A stretch of 64,000 bases of DNA from Tetragenococcus osmophilus (lineage in GTDB: Bacteria; Bacillota; Bacilli; Lactobacillales; Enterococcaceae): assembly GCF_003795125.1 (NCBI RefSeq), contig NZ_CP027783.1, forward strand, positions 1,054,001 through 1,118,000, in the 5' to 3' direction. Under the pieces are notes generated by a model. It made no database searches. It saw only the letters and a program-made list of their open reading frames with translations, and was not told where the DNA came from. Within the stretch, counting starts at the first letter, position 1. Every line of letters begins with the position of its first letter. This document shows, one piece after another, positions 34,693-43,199 of this stretch. Both the position numbers and the translations under genes were made by a program.

Positions 34693-34996
34693 AGAAGAAT
34701 AAACTATACGATATGCTTAAGTCAGTAGAGCGAGGCAAATGAGTCGAATAGGGCGGAGCTGAGTGGTTTGTTTTTAGATGTTTAAAAAAGGAGTATGCAA
34801 TTAAAAAAGTTTCATGGATTCAACAGTCATGGTAACTATTGAACAACAATAATAATGTGTAAATTAGGAGAGTAAATAACAGAAAAAGCTAGTATTATAA
34901 GACGTCCATTTGCTAGAATAGTAAAAAGCAGTTCTAGGGTTCACGCGGGGCCCATAGGATAGTCATCATTTTTTAAGAATAGGGAAGGGGACCAGT
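34693..34996 (+). other. Gap before the histidine kinase gene
   Basis: This is a gene-free stretch. A 15-codon frame at 34796 sits too close to its AAGGAG to be convincing. An unusually GC-rich island GGTTCACGCGGGGCCCATAG lies at 34939. No clear promoter or riboswitch was recognised. Confidence 0.3.
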
Positions 34997-36100
34997 ATGC
35001 TCTTTTTTTGGATAAGCTCGGTTGTAACGTTCATTGCTTGGGCTTTGGAAATCTATTTATCGGATGTCGCAAGTCATTTTTTTCTTTTGAGTACTTTTTT
35101 CTTTTTTTTTTATTTTATGGTTCCGATTTTAAAGAAACCTTATAAAATGATTGATGTGAGTTTGCTACCTCTCTTTCTTTTCTTTGTGTTTGATAATATC
35201 TTAGTATTCTGGCTAATTGTTGCAGCCCTTGCTTTATATGTAAGCGCCTATCTGGCGATCCATTCAGCCTATATTTACTTATCCTATCTTACTTTGCTGA
35301 CTGTCTTGTTTCCTCTACTTGAACGAGAATGGCTGCTGGCATTGACTGCATTATTAAACTTTGTTCTTTTTTTCTTTGTTATTATCCATTGGAAACAAGC
35401 TGATATTAAAAAAGTAGCTTATAAAGATGACTATGAAACGCTGTATCGCTTGTATCGTTCTTCCAAACGACAAGTAGGAGATATGGAAAGAGTGACAAGA
35501 CAAGAAGAAAGAAATCAAATGGCCAGAGAAATTCACGATTCAGTAGGACATCGCCTAACAGCTTTGACTATGCAATTAGAAGCAGCGAGATTACAGGCAA
35601 AAACTAGTGAAAGTCAAGAAACTTTTGCACAACTAAAGACACTGGCACAAGATAGTTTAGCAGATACGCGCAATGCCGTCCGAACGTTTAAGACAGAAGA
35701 TACAGCGGGCTTACAAGCGGTGATTCAATTAATACGAAAGTTGGAGGCAGAAAGTCAGTTGCGGGTAGCTATTACCATGAAAACAGGTGTTTTAGGTATT
35801 ATCTTAACGAACCAGCAATCTGTTACATTGTATCGTGCCATTCAAGAATCATTGACAAATATGATGAGGCACAGTTCGAGTCGTCAAGCAATGGTAGAAT
35901 TTCAAGTGATTGCTCAAAGAGAGTTACGCTTTCAGATTACTCATTCTGTAAAAGAACAGATAACGATTAAAGAAGGTTTCGGATTGACAAATATGCGGGA
36001 ACGTTTAGCTGATATTAACGGCAAACTAACCATTAATCAAGTAAAAGATCAATTGCATTTAATTGGCCAATTTCCTTTGGAGGTGAAAAATAGTGATTAA
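34997..36100 (+). CDS. Sensor histidine kinase, NarL/DesK type
   Basis: A 367-residue kinase. About six membrane helices cover residues 1-130. The HisKA_3 dimerisation box REIHDSVGHRLTALTMQLE carries the phospho-acceptor His180, and the ATPase domain has SLTNMMRHSSS (N-box) and GFGLTNMRERL (G-box). It overlaps the response-regulator start by 8 bp. The partner regulator is truncated by an ISL3 element, so the pathway is probably broken unless another regulator is used. The signal is unknown. Confidence 0.9.
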   Translation: MLFFWISSVVTFIAWALEIYLSDVASHFFLLSTFFFFFYFMVPILKKPYKMIDVSLLPLFLFFVFDNILVFWLIVAALALYVSAYLAIHSAYIYLSYLTLLTVLFPLLEREWLLALTALLNFVLFFFVIIHWKQADIKKVAYKDDYETLYRLYRSSKRQVGDMERVTRQEERNQMAREIHDSVGHRLTALTMQLEAARLQAKTSESQETFAQLKTLAQDSLADTRNAVRTFKTEDTAGLQAVIQLIRKLEAESQLRVAITMKTGVLGIILTNQQSVTLYRAIQESLTNMMRHSSSRQAMVEFQVIAQRELRFQITHSVKEQITIKEGFGLTNMRERLADINGKLTINQVKDQLHLIGQFPLEVKNSD

Positions 36101-36363
36101 CATTTTACTCGTAGAAGATCAGATGCTTGTGCGTCAAGGGTTAAAATTAATGATCGAAACCGAGAAGGAATTTCAGGTATCTGGAGAGGCTAGCAACGGG
36201 CAAGAAGCTGTCACGCTATGCGAGAAGCAAACTTTTGATGTGGTGATTTTAGATATCCGTATGCCTGAAATGAGCGGATTAGAAGCAGGACGCAAGATTC
36301 GTCAACGTTGGCCTGATGTGATTATCTTAATGTTAACAACATTTAATGATGAAGAATATGCAC
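36093..36363 (+). pseudogene. NarL-family response regulator, truncated by ISL3 element
   Basis: Only the first 90 or so residues of the receiver domain remain, including acidic Glu8-Asp9 and the phospho-acceptor Asp54 in ILDIRMPEM. The frame then runs into the IS and stops at 36380. The conserved Lys and the LuxR-type DNA-binding domain are missing, and the sequence after the IS does not restore them. GTG start behind GGAGGTG, overlapping the kinase gene. Confidence 0.9.
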
Positions 36364-37890
36364 GGCTCTTTGTCAACTAGTGTTGGTAAAGAAAACTCGA
36401 TAAATAAAGGAAGCAGTTAGGCGCTATGGTCTAGCTGCTTTTTTTAGTTTGTATAGGTAAGGGTCCGGATTGGAAATACTTTCCTCGGTATAAAAAGATC
36501 CGTTGCCGAAAGTTCTCAAAGCTATGGAAACCATAAGCGACTCGTTTTAGGACTTTAATAGGATTATTTAAATCTTCTAAAGGACCATTAGAGTAATGCA
36601 CCGTTAAAGCCAGTTGGATCTCTTGTCGATACTTGCGAAAGGTCTTGACTACGGGCTGAAACGGGTCAGGAAGCTGAGACAAATCGGTTTTTAATAATTG
36701 ATCCAAACGCTCGATGTCTTGCTTATGAAGTGCGGAAAGAAAGGATTGATAGATTTTATACCCATGTCTAAGCATGGAATGATAACTTAATAAGCGATCG
36801 ACAATCTCTTGCTCGGTTAAATGATCTCGAAAACTAGGACGCCAATATCGTTTTTTGTAATCAAGTGTCCAAGCCTTTTTCTGTAGTAGTTTCCAATATT
36901 TTTTGAGGTGCTTATATTCCTTTTGTCGACGGTTAAAGGTATTCATCACTTGTTTCCGTTGTTGTTGGAAAGCTCGTCCAATATGTTGGCTCATATGGAA
37001 ACGATCAATGACGAACTGCGCATTAGGAAAAAGGGTTTTGACTAAGGACGCATACGGACTGTAAAAATCCGAAACGACATCGTGCACCTTGGCTCTTTCC
37101 TCTCTAGGATAACGGGCAAAAAAGGCTTCTAAATGAGACAGTTGTCGATTGGCGACAATTTCTAAGAGCTGCCGTGTTTGGCCATCCATCATAATAAAAC
37201 TCATGGCGCCAGAAACCCGCTTGACCGATTGAAATTCATCAAAACAAAGCACTTCCGGTAAAGAAGTATTGGGGGTTAGCTGTTTGGGTTTAAAACTATG
37301 AAGGACACGTAAAACCGTTGTCAGCGAAACATGCTTCAACCGGGCGACCATTGCCATCGACAAGGGTTGAGCTAATTTTTCTGCAATGGCGAGTTTGACG
37401 CGTCGAGCGATCGAGCAATGACGATCTGCGACACTGGTTTCGGCGATAGAAGTTTTCCCGCAAGTTTTACAACGAAAACGTTGTTTCTTCATTTTAAGTA
37501 AGGTTTTGTATTCACTTACATCGTTGAGTTGAATCGTCACTTCCTTGAACCCCCACTTCATTAAACAAGCCGTATCTTCTTCGCCACAGTAAAACAGGCT
37601 TGTGGACGATAGGAAAGCTGACCATAAAAGACAAAACAAATGACGCCGTTAATGGCTTCTTTTCGGAAACAATCTTCTTCAAAAGTCAGATTTAAGTCTA
37701 GGATATCTAGGATTTCTTTCGTATAATGAGAGATGGACATCTTGAAACACTCCTTTGGATATTTGTTTGGTACCTTTATTCTACGGGTTTTCAAGGTGTC
37801 TGTTTTCTATTTTGCTCAGAAAACATAAAAAAACTAGTATGGGCTACAAGAAAATCATTCTTGTCTACCAACACTAGAAATTATAGAGCC
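36364..37890 (-). mobile_element. ISL3-family insertion sequence without target duplication
   Basis: The ends are imperfect inverted repeats. GGCTCTTTGTCAACTAGTGT starts at 36364, and the complement of 37867-37890 begins GGCTCTATAATTTCTAGTGT. ISL3 elements normally make 8-bp duplications, but ATATGCAC on the left and ACTTTTTT on the right do not match. A deletion or recombination beside the element therefore followed its insertion. That would explain the missing end of the response regulator. Confidence 0.85.
36431..37740 (-). pseudogene. ISL3-family transposase with a frameshift
   Basis: The start ATG at 37740 lies behind AAAGGAG. The first 59 codons (MSISHYTKEILDILDLNL...) end out of frame. 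The remaining frame, entered at CGEEDTACLMKWGFKEV, carries the zinc-ribbon Cys pairs, the DDE domain (LCFDEFQSVK, VVSDFYSPYA) and NGPLEDLNNPIKVLKR. One T is missing in the T-run at 37591-37594, so the transposase is inactive unless the ribosome slips back one base there. Confidence 0.85.
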
Positions 37891-38073
37891 ACTTTTTTGC
37901 GTGCTAAACTTTGGGAGGGCTTATGCAGTTAACACTGTGAGAAAAAAGAGAGCACATAGAATATTTTGTGAATTAGTGGAAACTATGATAGCCTTTACAT
38001 ATTAGTGTTAATAATCAAATAAGGTAAAAATGGGACTTAAAAACACTTAAATCTTGGGCAAGGAGTGTGTCTT

Positions 38074-38226
38074 GTGAAAAAGAAAGAATTAGGTATGGAA
38101 ATTGGCTTTGGTCTTGGTCTAGGTACTATGTTAGGCGGTTTGTTTAATTATATTGGTTTAGGTATTGCTTTAGGCGTCATAGCCTGTATAGTTTACATTA
38201 TTTTAACTATAAAAAAGGAAAAATAA
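38074..38226 (+). CDS. Small glycine-rich membrane protein (50 aa)
   Basis: A 50-residue frame with a GTG start eight bases after AAGGAG. It has a basic start (MKKKELG), a glycine-zipper-like helix (GFGLGLGTMLGGL), a second helix (IALGVIACIVYIILTI) and a charged KKEK end. Two membrane passes are likely. It lies 30 bp before the UDG-like gene and may share its transcript. The family is not recognised; a holin-like or envelope microprotein role is only a possibility. Confidence 0.65.
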   Translation: MKKKELGMEIGFGLGLGTMLGGLFNYIGLGIALGVIACIVYIILTIKKEK

Positions 38227-38256
38227 GAGTAAATAGTAAAAAAGAAGGTATTGAAA

Positions 38257-38898
38257 ATGGAGTATCCGAGCAAATTAAAAAAAGATATTATGGAGCAAAG
38301 TAAGAATTTTCAATTAGAAGGCTTTTTGCCTGGAAGAGGAGCAGAAAATGCTGATGTAATGCTTGTAGCTGAAGCTCCAGGAAAAACTGAGATAAAAACA
38401 CAAGTTCCTTTTAGTGGTCAAGCTGGAAAAGGGCTGGATACTGCTCTTGATAGGATTGATCTTCATAGGGAAGACATTTACATGACAAGTGTAGTTAGGT
38501 GCCGTCCTTATAGTGTCAAAAAGAAAGGAGAAAAGCAAACTTACCCTAATCGTACGCCTAGTAAAACTGAAATACGTCTTTTTGCTCCTCTTTTTGATTT
38601 TGAAGTAGCAACTGTTCAGCCTAAAATTATTGTAGCGATGGGAAATAGTGCTTTAAAACGGTTATTAGGAAATCATTACAATATCTCTTCCTATCATGGT
38701 CAAACATTGCAACAATCTATTTATAAACTATCGAAAGATCGTAAAAATTATGAAGAAACAAAAGAAAGTTATATGATTTTCCCAATGTATCATCCTGCGG
38801 CTATTCTTTATAATCGTAATTTAAAGGAAACAATGAGTGAGGATTGGGCTCGTTTGTCTGAACTTATACAAAAAGTTACAACAGAAAAAAGTGAATAG
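38257..38898 (+). CDS. Uracil-DNA glycosylase-superfamily protein
   Basis: A 213-residue protein of the UDG fold. Motif A is LVAEAPGKTE and is followed by VPFSGQAGKGLD. SVVRCRPY and IVAMGNSALKRLLG lie in the centre and MYHPAAIL is the C-terminal motif. The motifs resemble family 4, but the four cysteines that bind the iron-sulfur cluster are absent (a single Cys is seen). It is thus a cluster-less relative that probably removes uracil or a related lesion. ATG 38257 is better spaced from AGAAGG than the TTG at 38251. Confidence 0.8.
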   Translation: MEYPSKLKKDIMEQSKNFQLEGFLPGRGAENADVMLVAEAPGKTEIKTQVPFSGQAGKGLDTALDRIDLHREDIYMTSVVRCRPYSVKKKGEKQTYPNRTPSKTEIRLFAPLFDFEVATVQPKIIVAMGNSALKRLLGNHYNISSYHGQTLQQSIYKLSKDRKNYEETKESYMIFPMYHPAAILYNRNLKETMSEDWARLSELIQKVTTEKSE

Positions 38899-38961
38899 TT
38901 CGTTTTATGGAGTAAAAATCCTCATTTCTTGAATAAGCTAACAATTGTATTAGATTATAAA

Positions 38962-39016
38962 AACCTAAAGTCTTGAATATAAAATTGACTTAAAGTGGGC
39001 ATTAATATGTAAAATA
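38962..39016 (+). promoter_or_regulatory. Promoter block shared with the CAP-domain gene (copy B)
   Basis: AACCTAAAGTC at 38962, then TTGACTTAAAGTGGGCATTA from 38985 and GTAAAATA ending at 39016. The distances match copy A (27381-27436) within one base. It lies about 110 bp before cvpA. Confidence 0.6.
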
Positions 39017-39127
39017 TGAGTAGAGTGAAAAGTATATAAGGTGCTTATGTCCTATGAAAAAGATAGATTAGCGTTGGTTTTGTTTAGTCACACACAGTTG
39101 TTTTACAAATGAAAGGAAGAAACTATA

Positions 39128-39619
39128 ATGATACTCACGTTGATAATTTTGCTTATTTTGGTTGGCGGTTTCTTTATCGGTTTAAGAAGGGGACTCGTTC
39201 TTCAAGTTGTTGGGCTAACAGGTTTTATTATTGCCCTTGCAGTAGCTTATCTATATTCGAATACTTTGGCCCCTTATCTAAATTGGATTCCTTCTCCTGC
39301 TTCAACGAGCGGTGTTACAGAAGACTTTTATTATCAAGCAATCGCTTTTGCCCTTTTATTCATTGGTGTAAGAATTTTGTGGAGTATTCTAGGCTCTTCA
39401 CTAGATTTTTTGGCTAGTTTGCCATTACTAAACATTGTAAATCGTTGGCTTGGAGGAGCTTTTGGCATTGTAAAAGTATATGTGGCTATCTTTTTATTAT
39501 TAAATCTTGTCGCATTCGTACCACATGCTGCCGCTCAACAAACTGTATCAGATTCAACACTGGCCCAAACGATCGTACAAGACACGCCGGTTCTTTCAGA
39601 AAAAGTAGAAGAGCTATAG
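39128..39619 (+). CDS. CvpA-family membrane protein
   Basis: A 163-residue protein with four membrane helices and the CvpA features GGFFIGLRRGLVLQVVGLTGFIIA and LGGAFGIVKVYV. Family members are linked to colicin V export, biofilm growth and envelope resilience, but their mechanism is unclear. The ATG follows AAAGGAAG and a terminator follows the gene. It shares an extended promoter block with the CAP-domain gene at 27.5 kb, so the two may be co-regulated. Confidence 0.88.
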   Translation: MILTLIILLILVGGFFIGLRRGLVLQVVGLTGFIIALAVAYLYSNTLAPYLNWIPSPASTSGVTEDFYYQAIAFALLFIGVRILWSILGSSLDFLASLPLLNIVNRWLGGAFGIVKVYVAIFLLLNLVAFVPHAAAQQTVSDSTLAQTIVQDTPVLSEKVEEL

Positions 39620-39636
39620 GTATTGATTAGATTTAT

Positions 39637-39672
39637 GAAAAAGACTTGATCACTTTGATATTAAGTCTTTTT
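39637..39672 (+). terminator. Terminator of cvpA
   Basis: A hairpin AAAAAGACTT / AAGTCTTTTTA with a 15-base loop. Confidence 0.75.
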
Positions 39673-39742
39673 ATTTTGGGAACACTAAAAATGAAAATGT
39701 GAGAAAAGTACTAATTATGGCAAGTGGGTTTGTTAAAGCCCC

Positions 39743-39861
39743 TTACAAGTATCCGGTTAAAATCGGGAATAGGATACTACCAATAATTGTTGCTAATAAC
39801 ACATAGCCAGCCCCCACAAAGACTAATGTAAGTAATAGTTGTAAATTTAGTTTTAAATAAA
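39743..39861 (-). other. Possible remnant of a small membrane-protein gene
   Basis: On the minus strand a short open frame encodes LVFVGAGYVLLATIIGSI and ends LFPILTGYL-stop. It looks like a real transmembrane helix, but no ATG, GTG or TTG start remains, so it is either decayed or fortuitous. The rest of 39673-39975 holds a GACACTAG/CTAGTGTC hairpin with a T-tract at 39927-39967. Confidence 0.3.
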
Positions 39862-39975
39862 CAACTATTACTCAAATTATCTTATTTGAACTACCACTAT
39901 TTTTTCAGGCAAGCTAAAAGTTAAACGACACTAGGAAAATCCCTATTTTCTAGTGTCATTTTTTTTTATTCATTT

Positions 39976-40737
39976 TTAATCTCTAGCATATCTCATAACA
40001 GCATCATGCAAAAGAGAAACAACCGCTTTTCCTGCACGATCATTGTAATAACTAGCAAAACGATCATCTGACATATACATTTGTACTAGACCACGATGCG
40101 CTTGTGCTGAATATTTTGGCCAAGTATAAGATAGCCATTCTCTATGAAGTTTATATACTTCTTTAGCTTCTTGAGATTCTATATCCTTTGTTTCAGCTAA
40201 TTGTTCTAATTGAGCAAATAATTTATCTTCGATTTCTTGCATTTTTTGCATATCTTCTTGGCTAAGTTTCATAAATTGTTTGTTTGATTTCTCGACTTCT
40301 TCTTCGCCATAATTTTCTCGAATTTCTTCTCCATATAATTTTTCATTTTCATCTAAACGTTCTTTTTTAAATCCTTCAAATTTTTCTGCTTCGGTCATTT
40401 GAATTTCTCCTTTTTGATGTTGAATAGTCTTTTTTACAGTAGCTAACAATTGATCGATTTTCCTTTTTTCTGTTTCTAAGTTACGTTGATGTTCTTGTAA
40501 GGCATCAAGTGTACGAAAGGTTGGATCATCTATGATTGATTGGATCTGTGATAACTTAATTCCTAATGAACGGTAAAGAAGAATTTGCTGTAATCGATCA
40601 ATTTCTTTTTCACCATAAAGGCGATAACCAGCTTTTGAAGTGCTTGCTGGTTTTAATAAAGCAATCTGATCATAGTAGCGAAGTGTTCGAGTACTAACAT
40701 TTGCCATGTCAGCTACTTGTTTAATTGTGTATTTCAT
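39976..40737 (-). CDS. MerR-family regulator with TipAS ligand domain
   Basis: A 253-residue multidrug-sensing activator like TipAL/Mta. The MerR DNA-binding domain (residues 1-70) includes YTIKQVADMANVSTRTLRYYD. A long coiled-coil dimer helix covers about 75-115. The TipAS domain follows (residues 130-253), with WLSYTWPKYSAQAHRGLVQMY. The ATG follows GGAAGGAGGG. The promoter upstream has the 19-bp spacer and central dyad of MerR control, so it probably activates itself when it binds a drug. No partner exporter adjoins it. Confidence 0.9.
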   Translation of the reverse strand: MKYTIKQVADMANVSTRTLRYYDQIALLKPASTSKAGYRLYGEKEIDRLQQILLYRSLGIKLSQIQSIIDDPTFRTLDALQEHQRNLETEKRKIDQLLATVKKTIQHQKGEIQMTEAEKFEGFKKERLDENEKLYGEEIRENYGEEEVEKSNKQFMKLSQEDMQKMQEIEDKLFAQLEQLAETKDIESQEAKEVYKLHREWLSYTWPKYSAQAHRGLVQMYMSDDRFASYYNDRAGKAVVSLLHDAVMRYARD

Positions 40738-40759
40738 TGTTTCCCTCCTTCCAGGATTA

Positions 40760-40790
40760 ACTATAATGGTTTACGCAACGTAAAGGTCAA
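40760..40790 (-). promoter_or_regulatory. MerR-type autoregulated promoter of the TipAS regulator
   Basis: On the minus strand, -35 TTGACC (40790-40785), a 19-bp spacer and -10 TATAGT (40765-40760). The spacer holds the dyad TTTACG-TTG-CGTAAA. This is the classical arrangement for a MerR activator bound between -35 and -10. Confidence 0.75.
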
Positions 40791-40904
40791 GTTGTTTATC
40801 ATTTAATTAAACAGTTTTTATTAAGCTTTTTTATATTCGTTATAAAACAATGATTAACATGTTGTATAATAATTCAATTTTATTAAAGAGGAGCTGTTAA
40901 AAAT

Positions 40905-41090
40905 ATGCAGTGGTTTCTTTCATTAGAAGAAGACCAAGAGTCTATAAAACAATTTATGATAGCTTCAGGTTCTTAAAAACAATTAGCTAAGGTTTATGGT
41001 ATTAGTTATCCAACATTACGTGTTCGGTTAGATAGAATTATCCAAAAAATTAACCTCACAGAAAAAGAAAATGGAAAGAGAAATGGATAA
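40905..41090 (+). pseudogene. DUF2089-like small protein gene with internal stop
   Basis: ATG behind AAGAGGAG. The frame reads MQWFLSLEEDQESIKQFMIASGS, then a TAA at 40974-40976, then KQLAKVYGISYPTLRVRLD and ends at 41090. The second half is the helix-turn-helix part of DUF2089-type proteins, where Leu (TTA) would be expected at the stop. Another small frame continues from 41083, hinting at a second lesion. It is broken, or read through at low level. Confidence 0.75.
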
Positions 41091-41152
41091 AATGAAAGCC
41101 AAAGATGCTTCAAAAAATAAAAAAACTTAGACGTTTTCTAAAGAAGCTCCAT

Positions 41153-41200
41153 AAAATAGGGGTGGTGGAATGTTAAAACATTCTATCAACCCTATTTTAA
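41153..41200. terminator. Bidirectional terminator overlapping the dual-MerR stop codon
   Basis: A hairpin AAAATAGGG...GAATGT / ACATTC...CCCTATTTTA between converging genes. The last codons of the minus-strand gene lie inside it. Confidence 0.7.
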
Positions 41201-41875
41201 TTTCTCGCAATAAATCATATAAGAAGAAATTGCCTTTAACTGCATTGCCAATTGATTATCGAGTTCATCATTAACTGTTGTGTAATGCTTTTTTATACTC
41301 GCCAGATTTTTGTCCTCGATTTCGTCCACTATTTTTTTAATATCTTCAATTTTATAAATACTTTTACGCAATAAAGTGATGATAATTGTTTTACGAACTT
41401 CATTCCTTTCGAAAAAGCGGTACCCACTACTTTTATCTCGAATTCCTTCAATAAGCCCTCGTTTTTCCCAATAACGGATGGTGGAAGCTTCGACATCAGC
41501 GAACTTTGCTAGTTCCCCAATGCGCAATGTTTGTTTTTTCATTGATTTTTGTGGAAAAGTAAGGATAAATTCTTTATGCATTCTCAACGTTTCTTTTTTC
41601 TTTACTAATTTTTCCTGTGTTTGGGCAATTAGCCAATGAGCTTCTGTAAAATTCTTTTCTTTTGCGGCTCTCATTAGTTGATACGCTACAGGAATGTCAA
41701 AACCTTGCAAAAGACTGCGAATTGTCTTAAAAGCAATGACATGTATTTCTCCATACCTTCTGTGACTGCCTTTTGTATACCAAACAGAAGGGACTAAGTC
41801 GTTATTTTCATATCGTTTTAAAGTGGTGTTGCTTACACCTATATATTCAACCATTTCTTTCATTGTATACGTCAT
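41192..41875 (-). CDS. Regulator with two MerR DNA-binding domains
   Basis: A 227-residue protein. A first MerR-like winged helix lies at about residues 1-70 (YTMKEMVEYIGVSNTTLKRYE), then a helical linker and a second complete MerR domain from about residue 117 (LRIGELAKFADVEASTIRYW). A C-terminal coiled coil (KIEDIKKIVDEIEDK) follows. Start ATG 41875 has AAAGG upstream; a longer frame reaches 41896. It is divergent from the UvrA-like gene, which it probably controls. No ligand-binding domain is visible, so signal sensing is unclear. Confidence 0.8.
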   Translation of the reverse strand: MTYTMKEMVEYIGVSNTTLKRYENNDLVPSVWYTKGSHRRYGEIHVIAFKTIRSLLQGFDIPVAYQLMRAAKEKNFTEAHWLIAQTQEKLVKKKETLRMHKEFILTFPQKSMKKQTLRIGELAKFADVEASTIRYWEKRGLIEGIRDKSSGYRFFERNEVRKTIIITLLRKSIYKIEDIKKIVDEIEDKNLASIKKHYTTVNDELDNQLAMQLKAISSYMIYCEKLK

Positions 41876-42011
41876 TTTCTCACAACCTTTAAACAAAACC
41901 TTAAAGTCCTTAGTTCATTTTATTGTATCATGGACCAAGAAATAGTAGCGATTTTTTATAGAAAAATAGAATATTGCTTCAATTTGATAGGATAAATATT
42001 GAGGTGATGAA

Positions 42012-43199
42012 ATGAATATAAAAATAAAAAACGCTTATGAGAAAAATCTAAGAAATATTGACTTAGATATTCCCAGAAATAAATTTACGGTTATCACAGG
42101 GTTGTCTGGTTCTGGAAAAACAACACTGCTTAAAGATACTTTGTATCTTGAATCGCAAAGACAATATTTAGAGGCTATGAATTACCAAGGGACTCCCAAA
42201 CCTAAAGTAGACCAAATACAAAACTTATCTCCTGCGATTCTCATTGATCAAGAAAATCGAAATGATAATCCACGTTCTACTCTAGGCACGCAAACCGATC
42301 TTTATACAGATTTACGTATGATTTTTGAAAAATTGCATCAACGTCGTTGTCCTAATTGCCAAGAAATCATTTCAGCAAGTAATGCTAAAGAAGAAACTGA
42401 AAAAATTGATGGAGAATATAACGTGTATATGTATTGTCCACACTGTCATTATAGGATGGAGAAGTTGACGCGTTCGCATTTTTCTTTTAACACAACAGCT
42501 GGCGCTTGCCCCACTTGTAAGGGAATGGGAAAGACCCTAGTTATTAAAGACAGCCTTTATCAAAAAGATCAAACGATACTTAATGGAGGAATTGCTACTT
42601 GGCCTAAAGGTTATGCTGAATACCAATTTAAATCGTACGCTGCTTTATTGAAATATCTTGAAATCTCTGTTCCAGAAGATATTCCGCTAAAGAAATTTAC
42701 TTCAGAACAATTGGACCTATTAAAATACGGGATATATTCAAGTGAAATAACGAAAGAGCAAAAAGAAAAGCTGCCTACCAAAGTAGCTGAAGGAAAGTAT
42801 GAAGGTATTGAACCAAAAATTTGGCAAAAAATTGCTGAGGAAAAAGATATACCCAAAAATCTTAAACCATTTATTAAAGAAGACACTTGTGTTGATTGTC
42901 ATGGAGAAAAACTAAACGCATTAAGTAGGTTGGTTACAGTGTGTAATCAAAGATTACCTGAAATTACAAAAGGTGATCTAAATCATGTATTAAATTGGGT
43001 GTATGAAATAAACGAAAACGAACAGCTGAAATCTTTCGTCGAGGATTATCTTCTGGATATAGAAACGAAAATCAAGCGTATTTCTAAATTAGGTCTCGTC
43101 TATTTATCCCTAGATCGTCAATACTCTACACTTTCCGGTGGGGAGATGCAGAGAATCAAATTAGCAGCTGTTTTAGATTCACAAATGACAGAGTTAATT
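42012..43199 (+). pseudogene. UvrA-like ATPase (UvrA2/DrrC type), 5' fragment
   Basis: The first half of a twin-ATPase UvrA relative. Walker A TGLSGSGKTT lies at about residues 29-38. Two Cys-pair zinc sites are present (CPNC/CPHC and CPTC/CVDC), and the ABC signature STLSGGEMQRIKLAA is followed by the break. The full protein would have about 808 residues, shorter than true UvrA, which fits drug-resistance/UvrA-like proteins. ATG 42012 follows GAGGTGATGAA. An IS1182-type element splits it just before Walker B, so it is inactive. A divergent dual-MerR gene suggests drug-induced expression. Confidence 0.9.

Noticed and set aside
34796-34843. A 15-codon frame (MQLKKFHGF...) after AAGGAGT.
   Set aside because: The start codon is only two bases from the AAGGAG and the frame is too short and featureless to support as a gene.
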